The translations under genes were made by a program, and so were the position numbers. Under the pieces are notes generated by a model. It did not search any database and had not been told where the DNA came from. It worked only from the letters and a program-made list of their open reading frames with translations. A stretch of DNA of 64,000 nucleotides from Sipunculus nudus (taxonomy: Eukaryota; Annelida; Sipuncula; Golfingiida; Sipunculidae), in the NCBI GenBank assembly GCA_026874595.1, contig CM049306.1, positions 53,536,019-53,600,018 of the forward strand. Direction: 5' to 3'. Shown here piece by piece: positions 25,001-37,000 of the stretch. The stretch's first letter is position 1. Each line of letters begins with the position of its first letter.

Positions 25001-28000
25001 TCATATTATAATGTTTTAATATGCACAAAAAATATGAACAATTGACGACGACCTAAGGGAACACTGGTGAGTGGCAATTCTTGATTATTCTTGTTCATTA
25101 CATAAAATGTGATAATATCAATCATTCAAATACTTGCAACATAAAAGATTTGCTATTATTTACAAACAGATGAAATATATGATATGTCAATGAAGATTAA
25201 GTATAAATGACTTTTCACCTGTAAAGATGGGATGTCTTATTAATCACAAATGTCTTATTTTCTAAAAAAAAAAAATCTATTTTAAAAAAGATAGCAAATT
25301 TGAAACCCTTGCCAACAAAAAGCTTGCCACAATTTATAAAGGGGCTGCTTGAACCATGATAACATTATCGACCAGTCTGGGTTACTGGGCTGTTTCCAAA
25401 ATCACTACCTGCTGCAGATCAGGCAAGCCCAGCCATGTATTGATCTGCTTCAGAACAGCACAGCCAGTGATTGCTGCCAATAAATGTAAGATGCTGGCAC
25501 CAGGACAGATCAGGCCACATACTGGCAGCCCAGGGTTACCAGCCAGTCAACATGAGGGTCATTTGGAAAACAGTAGTAATGTATTAAAGTTGTCATCTTC
25601 TCATGTTTGATATGAAAATATGATTTGCAGGGACAAAGAACTGATGAAGATATGTTGCTGAGTGCTTGTAGTGTTATGTTTGAATTATTAACCCATAAAC
25701 AAGCATTCTGGTTTTTTATTTAAAGAATTTTTCCATGGCCTGTAGGTGGCACTGTCAACTGAATGATGATGGAGGTACCTAGCATACTATAACAGAAGAT
25801 AATACAGACCAACAGAGTTCACACTCAATATAGTATTGTGTAATTCCAATATATGTCATAAAGTTCAGCAGTTGGATGTATGGTTGGTTGTACATATGTT
25901 TTTTGTAGGGTGTTCATAGTTATTTAACATGGTCAGGTATAACAATACATCAGGCAATTAGTTGAGCATTGCAGCTCTTAAGAAAGGCTAGGACCCATCA
26001 GTTGTTATTTACAATTATAACTAGATATTTCTATGCGGTGCCATAGTATCCCCAGAAAATTAACCCCCCCTCCCCCCAAGGCGTTGATAGTTGCATCAAA
26101 CTTGTTGGTTTGGTGACTGTACCTCAAATTCTTACAAAGTTATTCCGTTTAAACATCATTTTAGCAAGAAAACAACATAAGGTGGCACCACCTGTCTTCT
26201 GCAGAAAACAATGCAATCAAAGATCTTATGTCAATTTGATTTTTGGACCAATCCATGCATTCCTCAGTGAGATATTAAAGTTAACATCATTTCAGCCATG
26301 ATTATCCCCTCTGTGACCTTGAAAAATGCATCAAGGTCATCCATATTCAACCTTGGCCTAGCCCTTGATAAGATGCATCTAAACTGTAGGTTTGGTGACT
26401 GTACCACAAATTCTTTTTGAGTTATTGCCCTAATATCATTTTAGCATAATCCCTGCTGTGACCTTGAAAAAATGCATTAAGGTCATCCATGTTTGAACTT
26501 GACCTAGCTGTTGATAAGATTCATCAAACCTGTGGGTTTGGTGACTGTACCTCAAATTCTTACAAAGTTATTGCGTTAACATCATTATAACAAGAAAATG
26601 ACACAAGGTGGCACCACCTGTCTTCTGCAAAAGACAGCTATCTGAGATCTTCGGTCAATTGGATTTTTGGATCATTCCATGTATCCCTTACTGAGATATT
26701 AAAGATTTTGTGTGAATTTCACCAAATATTGGAATATTCAAGGTCAAGGCCACTCTCATAGGAAAGGTCATGACCCCAATTTTAATAACATTAACCCATA
26801 ACCCATATCTATGTATATGCATAATATAAAAGAAATCTGTCCATTAGTTTTTGACTTATAATGCTCACAGTACTGCCAAGTGGCAATTTTGGGGGTATTA
26901 AAAGGCACAAAAACAAGTAAAGAATAATAGATGGCGCCACCAGTTTCTGGAACATGACAACCCTATCCATGATCTTCAACCATCTTGATTTTGGGATCAA
27001 TCCATGAAAAATTTCTTAAGATATTTTAGAATTTGTGTGATTTTGTCCCAAATTGGACCCATTCAAGGTCAAGGACACTCTCCTAGTTAAGGTCATGACC
27101 TCATTTTAGGAGTCTTCATCTCACCCATATCTATACATATACAAAGTTTGGTAAAGATCGGTGAAATAATTTTTGAGTTTTCGCAACAACAAGATTTATA
27201 TGCAGCGGTGGGACCGTCATGAAAACATAGTATCCCCTGACTTTGTCTGGGGATACAACTAAATGTCACACAAAGTTAAATGCCAATATTATAGAGTTAT
27301 AATTTTGTATAAAAAAAGTGTATACCTGGAAACACAAAATTTAAGATCTAGGTGACAGAGATGCCTTGGTATGACATATATGGCTACTGAGAAATCAAAC
27401 AGTCAGTTCTAAAGTCTACATCTCAAGGTAGCAGATCCAGCAAAAAACCTCTTTTGATCTAAAAATCAGTCCAAAAGTTGTCTTAAATTCATAACACACT
27501 CAGTACATTGGCTTAAACCTAGTGCAGTGCTCTTTCTGATAGTATACATATATCTGCCCTTTGTATTCATATTTATATGTTATTTTAACATTTTAGGAAA
27601 TTCAAAATTTGTTAAAAAAGTATACAATATGAGGCATTTAGTATTACAGAGCCAGGAATATCTCAATTTTTTATCAAAATTTAAAATTTCATTTTTAAGG
27701 GCAGAAAGGAACATTATTGAGGAAAAAAAAAAAAGTTTTGAGATACTGTCATGTTGTTTAATGTTTTTCCTCAATAATGTTCCTATCTGCCCTTAAAAAT
27801 GAAATTTTAAATTTTGATAAAAAATTTTAAATTTCATTTTTAACAAGAAGACACACAGTAGAGGTTATTTCAGATACCAGTACAACCATCTCTCCCTATG
27901 AGACTGAGTGAGACTTAGGTCTTCTCCTGTATCTCAGTCTGTTTGTATACAAAGTTTTTGCAGCAAGGTGAGCCCTGATGCACAGATTTTATATAGTTTC

Positions 28001-31000
28001 TAGAATTCAAACAATGTTGTAAACAACTCTAAAAAAAAAAAAAACACTGATGACCTTGATGATCTCAAGCTGATTTTTTCATTGTGGTTCCACATGCAAT
28101 TTTATTTTACAATTTTATTTTACTTTGAATATACCAGTATATTTCAAAATGAATCAAACAGGTGACAAAAACAGCCTTTAATAAATTTCATGACTTTCAA
28201 ATATTTTAATTAATTATGTGTCAGGATTTCTCAAACAGAATTAAACCAGAAATAAGTTGAACAGAGGACCAAATATTAAGATATGTTGGAAAGTTAGAAT
28301 GATTCACCTTTTTAAATAAATTCTCAATTTCTACATCTTAATGAAAAGGATAACTAAAAAGAATTTTCATAGAGAAAAACTTAAAATAAATTTGGCACTA
28401 CTGAAACATAATAAGGTAAGAAAAACCGCATGAAATGTTGGGCAAGTTCATTACAAGTAATAAATTATGACTGTCACACTATATCTGAGACACTGTGTTG
28501 CACTTGCTTCATTTATTGATTGACTCACAGGACATGGTACTCAGTCGATAAGCATGATCACTAAAATTAACACTGACTGTCATAAATACTATAATTATAA
28601 TATTATAATTATTATTATTGTAATAATATATGATAATACTAGTACTAATAATAATATATGATAATAACAGTGAAAAGTGGCAACTATGACCTTTTTAAAA
28701 ACTGCTGGCCTCATTTTTTTTTATGGCTACAATATATGACAGATGAATAGAATATATGTCTGTCTGCTCACAACAATATCCTTTTTTCTGGTCCAGCCTA
28801 AATGTATGAATGGTGGACCATCAATGTGACATTCAGGCCTTTCATGTCTCAAAATAAACATTATATTTGTGTAAAATTCAAGGAGTTATAGACTACACCA
28901 CCAGCCACATGCCCAGAAGAAATATCTCTAATATAAACAGCAATTTTAAACAGTAAAGCCTTATTGCCTTAAGGCCATACTAAGAAAATCTATGGACTGG
29001 GAATTTTTCTCCCCCCTTTTTTTTCTTTACTGGAGGACACAATAAAAGGAATTATGCCAGTTGCCAAGAAATACATAAATTTAATTCAGTATATGTGATA
29101 TAGTGTATATAATCAACAAAATTTAGTCTGTTTTCCATTTATTTAAAGACTCCTGTCATAGCACATAATAGCAACATTATCAAAGACCTAGTCTTTATTT
29201 GCAAAAAAAAAAATATTATGCACGAAAAATGGGAGCAGCAAATCCATAGAACAATTAAACTTTTTTTATGTTTGGCCTAACTGAGCTAAAATATCTTAGA
29301 ATCAAAATGTACACAGAATGAACCTGTTGTATAGAAATTTAATTCTTGTGATTTCTATGTGTGATTTACTCATTATACTTCATGATCCTATGTAAATTTT
29401 AACTGTTAATCAGCCTAAATAAACCTTTGTACTTGCATAAAGATTGAATTTAATATAGCTGCCCAAAGTCAATCCGCATAGCAAATTTCACAGCAATCCT
29501 TGCACAAAATATTTAGAATTATGTGCATTTGTATACATTTATATCATTGTAATGATATTTTAGAAATATTGGTCATATATTTTGTTGGTCAAACTTTGTA
29601 GGATGAAGAGACTTTACATCTAATTAATATCAAATAACAACAAAATCATGGTCCAATTAAAAAATTTATGATTGCTTTTGTAAGACTGTGACTTAATTTT
29701 GTTTGACAAGGGCATACAAGTAAAGGAGACAAGTTAGTTCATCTATTTAATCCCATGAAAAAGCTTTCTTTAGCAACCTTAGGCACTCAGAATGGTTCGG
29801 CTGTCAAGATACAGAAATTTGATCCCTCTATTCTGTGTACTTATGGTAAAGTTTCAAAGGTTACACAGATGTGTTTGTGATATATATGTTAAACAAAAAC
29901 CTGACATAACCCACAGAGCAGCTCTGAGTTCATTGCTACTAGATACAGAGGAAAATCAAGAGCTACACCTATGTTTAACCTTTGCTATTTAAAATTACAT
30001 TAATACACCTCTGGTACAGTGCCATGGCCGAGTCTTCAGCAGGATTTCAAAACATTAATCACTACAGGTATGGATGAGGTAGTGCTATAAAAGTTAAAAC
30101 CTGACTTTCTGTCAGTAGTATGTGACAGAAGGATGAGAAACAAGCAAATCCACAGAATTTAAGTCCGGGATGATTTTAAAGTGTGTGGTGGCAAAATACA
30201 AATAGTTTTGACCATGCTCAAAAGATAGAAGCACCTGGCAGTTACTGCAATAAACTCAAGTATTAACTGTCCACTGCTAGCGGCACCAGTTGGTAATAAG
30301 TGAAACTAAATATGCTGATTCATCATAATAACAAGGGACCCATGGGTCACGGCGCTCAGCTGATCGTGATTGGACTATAAATGTTTCTCCACTGTGATAC
30401 TATATCGAGTCGATAACGCTTATGAATATTATGTACATGTTGGGCTATTATAAAGGAATGTAATGTAATATGTGAGTAAATGATATATGAAATTACCTGA
30501 CTGATGGATTAATAGAGTCAAATAAAGTGGTTTATTTTTTATTTATTTAGGAGGGGTTGAAAATTGTGATATATTTGAGCAAATATGAATGCAATGACAG
30601 CAGTAATAAGCAGTAGTAGAATGATGATAAGGCTATTTGTTGAAGGATCTAAAATTTATGGTAGTCTGCAAGCGTTCAATTTGACAGACATGATGTTATG
30701 ATTAACTATGCTGATGAAGTGATTTATGAATATGTGACTGTATGACACAATATCTCTTTAGTTTTGACCAGGTACATTATTGTTATGCCAACTATGTCTA
30801 CATATTACACAATGTTGACATAATTTCTGGCATGTACATAGGTACCTATGGACAAATAGTTATACAAAATATTAAAGTATGAATATATCTGATTCATCTT
30901 GTTCTTGCTTACTGAGGCTGACTTTGGGATGGGGTTCGGAGAAGGGAAAAGTGACGGCCGCACGAAGGTGGATGTAGAAATATTCTATTGTAATGTTTTT

Positions 31001-34000
31001 CATTTATATAAGAATATGAAAAGCTAAGAGGAAAGGGGCCCTCCTACTTGGTTATAGTAAAGTTCTAAATATATGATTGCAAACTAATACTCTGACAAGA
31101 CTGTCATGAAGAAAAACAGTAAAAGTTTTGAGATACTGTGTTGCATACGAAAATTTACAGATGAACAGGCAAGTGGACAGAATGGACTAATACCTTTATT
31201 TCACTTTCAAGAGAATAATGCATTTAAGTTTATATATAATCCTATTTTTTTAAGCAGATCCACTTTTTCCATTAAGAAGTTTTTATCTGAATAACTTCTT
31301 TATTTACAGGTTTATAAATTTTTAATTAAAAAACCTGAAAATGTAAGTTAAAATATTAGAATTGTTGCAAAAGTTGCAATCATTATATATACAGAGTAAA
31401 AAACATTGGGTCATATTATGCATACACATATATTTTATTATTTTTAAATCATAAATGTTTAAACTGATTTTAAAAGAAAATAATGCCACAACATGGCATC
31501 TACAAGAATATTACTTGAATCACTATTAAAAGTTTTGCACATTTGAGTTTTCAGGACATGCTTAATTTTATTCACCAAAATAAAATAAAAGTAAATTTGA
31601 TAAAATAAAACATCTTTTCAAATAAAGTATACACACTGTTGGTTGAATGAGGGACAAACAATATCATTGTGCTAATTACTATCCCAGTTTTAATTAATTA
31701 CTGGAATTAATAGTCAATTTCACACCTGGTGAAGTTTTTACTCTTCTGAAGTAAGGTATTACTTATCTCATGAACATCCACACTTTCACAGCAATACACC
31801 ACTTTGTGGACACAATTAAATGTACACTTTAATCATTGTAACCCTGGTGGTTCAATACAAACTCTAAAATGTAGCATGTCCAAGAATAAAATAAAATACA
31901 GAAAAATTATAACATTCATCTAGTTTATGCACCAGCTGGGGGGGGGGGGAGATGAGTGCAGGGCGGAGGGGAAGCCTGCTAGTAGTGGCCAAGCTGAGCC
32001 AAGGTAAGCTGCCTGGGGTGGGTTACATAATGCAAGTGAGGGCTGTACTACTAGGTGGGCTAGATGTAAACAACACTTGACATGGTGTATGAAAACATGA
32101 ATAAAAGCTATTCATTCCCATCAATTTCTTTTGAAAGTTCAGATATTCAAAGATTAAATCCTTATGTATATATGCTGGGAAAATTAAATCAACAGTGCCA
32201 AAGTTGGACAAAAATTAAGGTATTGATTTTTTATTTATGCTAATAACTTGAAAAATTTGCAAAATTAAGATCTAATTTTGGGTAAACAATTGAATCTTGA
32301 TTAAATAAAGTTATATTCCTGAAAAATAGTCTCTAGGTTCATCAATTCTCATGTTAGGTGAGTAAATATATTACCTGATTTTTAAAAAAAATTGCATTAT
32401 GTTTTGGCCCATAACTTAAAAATAATACCCAATACTGACCTAATTTTTGGTGTGTTCATAGAAAATGTATAAAAGAATGTGAATACTAAATACGATCAAA
32501 AACAGATCAGTGGTTTTGATATAAGGCAGCCTTGAATTGTAACAATGGCTTTTTTTTATGGAAAACAGAGGTTTTTTTTCCTTAATATCTCGAAGGAACA
32601 AAGTCCTAATGACCCAATTTTCGGTATGTTAGGAGATTTTGGGGACATCTAAAATTATGTCAACAGCCTGGGGAGCATAGAGATGTGCACTGAATGACCT
32701 ACAGTCATCAAAGTGGACTGCTCGACAATGTAAGGGAATACAACAAGAGCCTAAAAAAAAATTGAATAACTAGCCTAATTTTGCAGCTTTTATTTTCAAA
32801 TTTCAGATTTTAACAGATTAAATCCTTATGTATACATGGTGTGAAAATTAAATCCACAGTACTTACAGGAAAAAAATGTGCCATGGCCAAAGTTGGGCAA
32901 AATTTAAGGTACCAATTTTATATTTTTGCCAATATTTAAAAAAATTTAACAAATTTTGATCTAATTTTTTGTATACAATTAAATTTTGATTAATTAAAGT
33001 TGTATTACTGGAAAAAAGTCCCTACCTTTAACACTTTTGGTCTTAAGTGACCAAATATCTTCCTGATTTTTTTTACAAAGTCTTTTTACAATGTTTGGGC
33101 CCATAACTTTTTTAAACTAGAATACGGGTAGTCGACAAGCGACTACGTGTATCCCCCTAAATCAGAGTGGAATGGGTGAAGTGAGGCATGGATTTAGTGG
33201 CAAGGGGAAATAGAGTGAAGTGTTGCATATTAGCAGGGATGTCTGCAGCCAAATTGTGTATGAAGGTTGCCCCCCCCTACCACAAAATCCAGAAAGCTGT
33301 CCCAGTTGTATACATATGCAAAATTTAAGGCAGATAAGTCAAACCACTACATGTATATGAGTGATTTTAGCCCGTGGCAGACAATCAGATGGACGCTGAG
33401 CAAAAATGGTTGCAGGTGACGGCACCAGTTTTGCGTATGATAAAGAGCTATGTGAGAACTATACACATGCAAAACTTTGGCCCAATCGGTCAAACGGTTC
33501 CCAAGATATGAGCTTGGATGTCTGCTGCATAAACTAGCATGCAGGTGGCTCCACCTGTCATTAAATCAAGAGAGCTGTCGGGGATGTATAAACCTGCAAA
33601 ATTTTAGCCAGATATGTCATACTACTGCCGAGATATGAGTGATTTTATCCCATGGCAGACAAACAGACAGGAGCTGTGCACAAATGGCTGCAGGTGGCGC
33701 CCGAGTTTTGCGTATGTTAAAAAGCTCTCCAAGGGCTACATTTGTGCAAAAAAATTGTCCTGATCGGTCAAACGGTTCCAGAGATATGAGCTTGGTTGTC
33801 TGCAGCGTGAACGTGAATGTAGGTGGCGCCACCTGTCACAAAATCAGAAAAGCTAACCAGGATGTATACTCATGCCAAATTTCAGGTGAATTAGTCAAGT
33901 CACTGCAGGGATATGAGTGATTTTAACCCAAGGCAGACAAACAGATGGACACTGTGCAAACATGGTTGCAGGTGGCGCCACCATTTTTTGTGTATGTTAT

Positions 34001-37000
34001 AAAGCTCTCCAAGGGCTACATTTGTGCAAAAAAATTTTCCTGATCGGTCAAACGGTTCCCGAGATATGAGCTTGGATGTCTGCAGCGTAAACGTGAATGT
34101 AGGTGGCGTCACCTGTCACAAAATCAGAAAAGCTAACCAGGATGCATACGCATGCCAAATTTCAGGTGAATTAGTCAAGTCACTGCAGAGATATGAGTGA
34201 TTTTAACCCAAGGCAGACGAACAGATGGACACTGTGCAAACATGGTTGCAGGTGGCGCCACCATTTTTGTGTATGTTATAAAGCTCTCCAAGGGCTACAT
34301 TTGTGCAAAAAAATTTTCCTGATCGGTCAAACTGTTCCCGAGATATGAGCTTGGATGTCTGCAGCGTAAACATGAATGTAAGTGGCGCCACCTGTCACAA
34401 AATCAGAAAAGCTATCCAGGATGTATACGCATGCCAAATTTCAGGTGAATTAGTCAAGTCACTGCAGAGATATGAGTGATTTTATCCTAAGGCAGACGAA
34501 CAGATGGACACTGTGCAATCATGGTTGCAGGTGGCGCCACCATTTTTTGTGTATGTAATAAAGCTCTCCAAGGGCTACATTTGTGCAAAAAAATTTTCCT
34601 GATCCGTCAAACGATTCCCGAGATATGTGGGTTTATGTGTGGAAACAGACGCACAAATGGACGCAGAGTGCAGAGGAAAGGTCAGAGGTCAAAACAAAAT
34701 CGGGGCGCAGCAGTTCACATGTGACCCGAACATAATCCCGGGTTTCGTAAAATTCTGCCCAGCGGTTACGGAGGAGTTCTCCGGAAACCTACGCGGCGGC
34801 GGCGGCGGCGGCGTGCAGCTGAAAACATAGTATCCGCAAAACTCTGTTTTGGCGGATACAATTATATAATACTGACTTAATATCTGGCATGTACATAGGA
34901 ACTATATAGAGGAATATTTATGGTAAATATGAAGAAAACCAGATGAGTGGTTTTGATATTAGACAGTCCTGAAGTGTGATAATAGATTTCTAATAAAAAA
35001 TTGGGGTTTTCCCTTAATATCTCAAAGGAACCAAGTCCTATTGACCCAATTTTTGGCATGGTAGGAGATTATGGGGACAGCCAACTGTATGCCGAAATTC
35101 AGATTCGTAGGTCCAACAGTTTCGAAACGTGCCAGTCTTACGGACGGACATCCAGACGGACAGACAGACAGACGGACGGACGACAAACAATGGACCATGA
35201 CTATAGCTCAGATGACTTATAGTCAGCTGAGCTAAAAACAATTGCTTTCACTTCTCCTGAGACTGGCTGTGATGAATGAAAACTCAAATGATAATGAATT
35301 ATTTATGTTATGTTTATTATTTTTTTTTCAGATACTGATCATCTCGATCTAGCTTAAAGATTTACATTTCACTTTGACAGACACAAGAGTCCAGACGTAA
35401 GCTATACAGATATGAAGTTCAATACCTGTACCACTCTGTTGGATCTCACTTCTATTATAACACCGTAAAACTTCCCTTTATGAACACCTTCCTATTGTGG
35501 AAACCTTTTTATTAAAGACATATAAGGTGGTCCCATGATAAGTAGATCTAGAGGCCTGGGGCCTTTTTTATACAAACAAGTGACCCATGGGTCATGACGC
35601 TCAGCTGCCAAGCATGACCTGTGACATCATGGACTGAGATTCACAACTTCCAGTCAAATTTTGAAGAACCAATTTGCCAATTTGTTGAAAATTTTCTATG
35701 ACAACAGAAATATATATCACCTATGTCTGGTTAAAACACAGTGAATTGATGGTCTGAGGAAAATGCATGTTGTTAAGCTATCAGGAACTATTCCAACAGC
35801 TTGCTTGAAACCTGTCAGTCTCAAAGGAACACCACAAAGGGAAAATATAAGATCAAAATATATAGCAAAATTCAAGGAAATACATGCAAGAATTATTGAG
35901 AAACAGGTGCTTCTGTATGAATTTTTATTCAATACAAGCCAACTGTACTGCACTTTTATAAATGATGGTAATATTTATTCAGAAATATTTGACCCAATCC
36001 TTTACAAGATTACATAAATATACATCCAACTGCATTCACTTTAACTGTTCTTGAGATAATATGATCAAAAGGAATTAAAAGATGGTTGCCTGGTGGCCAT
36101 ATTGGACTTCTGACAAGTCTGAAATCAGACAACAAACATTCTCTAAATCAGACCAAACATTAAAGAAAAATTACTGAAACTGCACTGAAGAAAGAATTTC
36201 TAAGGTGGCTAACTGGCAGACATTATGGATTTCTGACAAGTATGACATTTGATATCCCACATTCTCCAATAAGAGACCAAACTTGGGGCAAATTATCCAG
36301 TTATGAATGCCCAAAATAATTCAAAAGGCATGTTCAGGCCCTCATATCAGATTTATAGATATGCAATTGTAAAAAGTGTAAGTCCAATATTTTTTATTAT
36401 CACTCTGCTTTTCAATTGGGTCAGCAGGGTAGGTAAACTGCCAAACCTGAAAGAAAATAAATGCAGAAAGCATGACTAAGAGTCTTGAAATAAAACAAAA
36501 AGCCATCCTAAATCAAGGTACACATCCACATATTATGAGAACAAACACTTGCTTTTATATGTGGTGATATATATTAAAATATTCAGATATCTAGGAAACT
36601 AAGTTTATTGCTAGGATTCCATAAAATAAACTGAAAAATGTTCCCATCATCTTATAAATCAGTAGCTAAACCTTAATACTATACTCTCATAGTCTTAATG
36701 CCTGGCTGAAGCATTCTGACAACAGTGTTTTTGTTATGAAGTAACGAGGTACTATCACTGAGCCTTATCACTTAATAGGCTGATACAAAAGGGAGTCATA
36801 TGTCACCAGTGTCACTCACAATTACAGCCACACAGGGAAATGTACCAGCTGGAGTGGGATGGTTATATATACAAGAAAAAATAGAGATGGTCTATAAAAT
36901 AAGTAATTGTGAACATCCCTGACCTATGACCTTGGCCTTTTGCCCATATATCAACTGGATTCTTTCTAAATGATGGGTAACTACTAACCACTTAAATCTG

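Larger units (their letters stand above)
32152..35090 (+). repeat. two ~664-bp direct repeat units, second one interrupted
   Basis: GATTAAATCCTTATGTATA begins both units (32152 and 32816). Downstream both share GATCTAATTTT, TTTTGGCCCATAACTT-like, CAGTGGTTTTGATAT-like and CAAGTCCTAATGACCCAAT-like words. In the second unit these words resume only after 34863. Confidence 0.8.
30333..35237 (+). mobile_element. satellite-bearing element (GACCCATGGGTC family), copy 1, split by an insertion
   Basis: 5' end CAAGGGACCCATGGGTCAC followed by GGCGCTCAGCTGA. 3' end: a GACG/GACA-rich stretch, then AGCTCAG...CTGAGCT (35208-35234), whose arm pairs with the 5' GCTCAGCTGA. It includes two ~664-bp direct units, the second starting at 32816. 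The nested element at 33117-34863 interrupts the second unit. Removing it leaves about 3.2 kb. No transposase was seen. Confidence 0.65.

Noticed and set aside
27527-27796. Paired ORFs on both strands at 27527-27796
   Set aside because: They arise because the region is an inverted repeat; composition is low-complexity.
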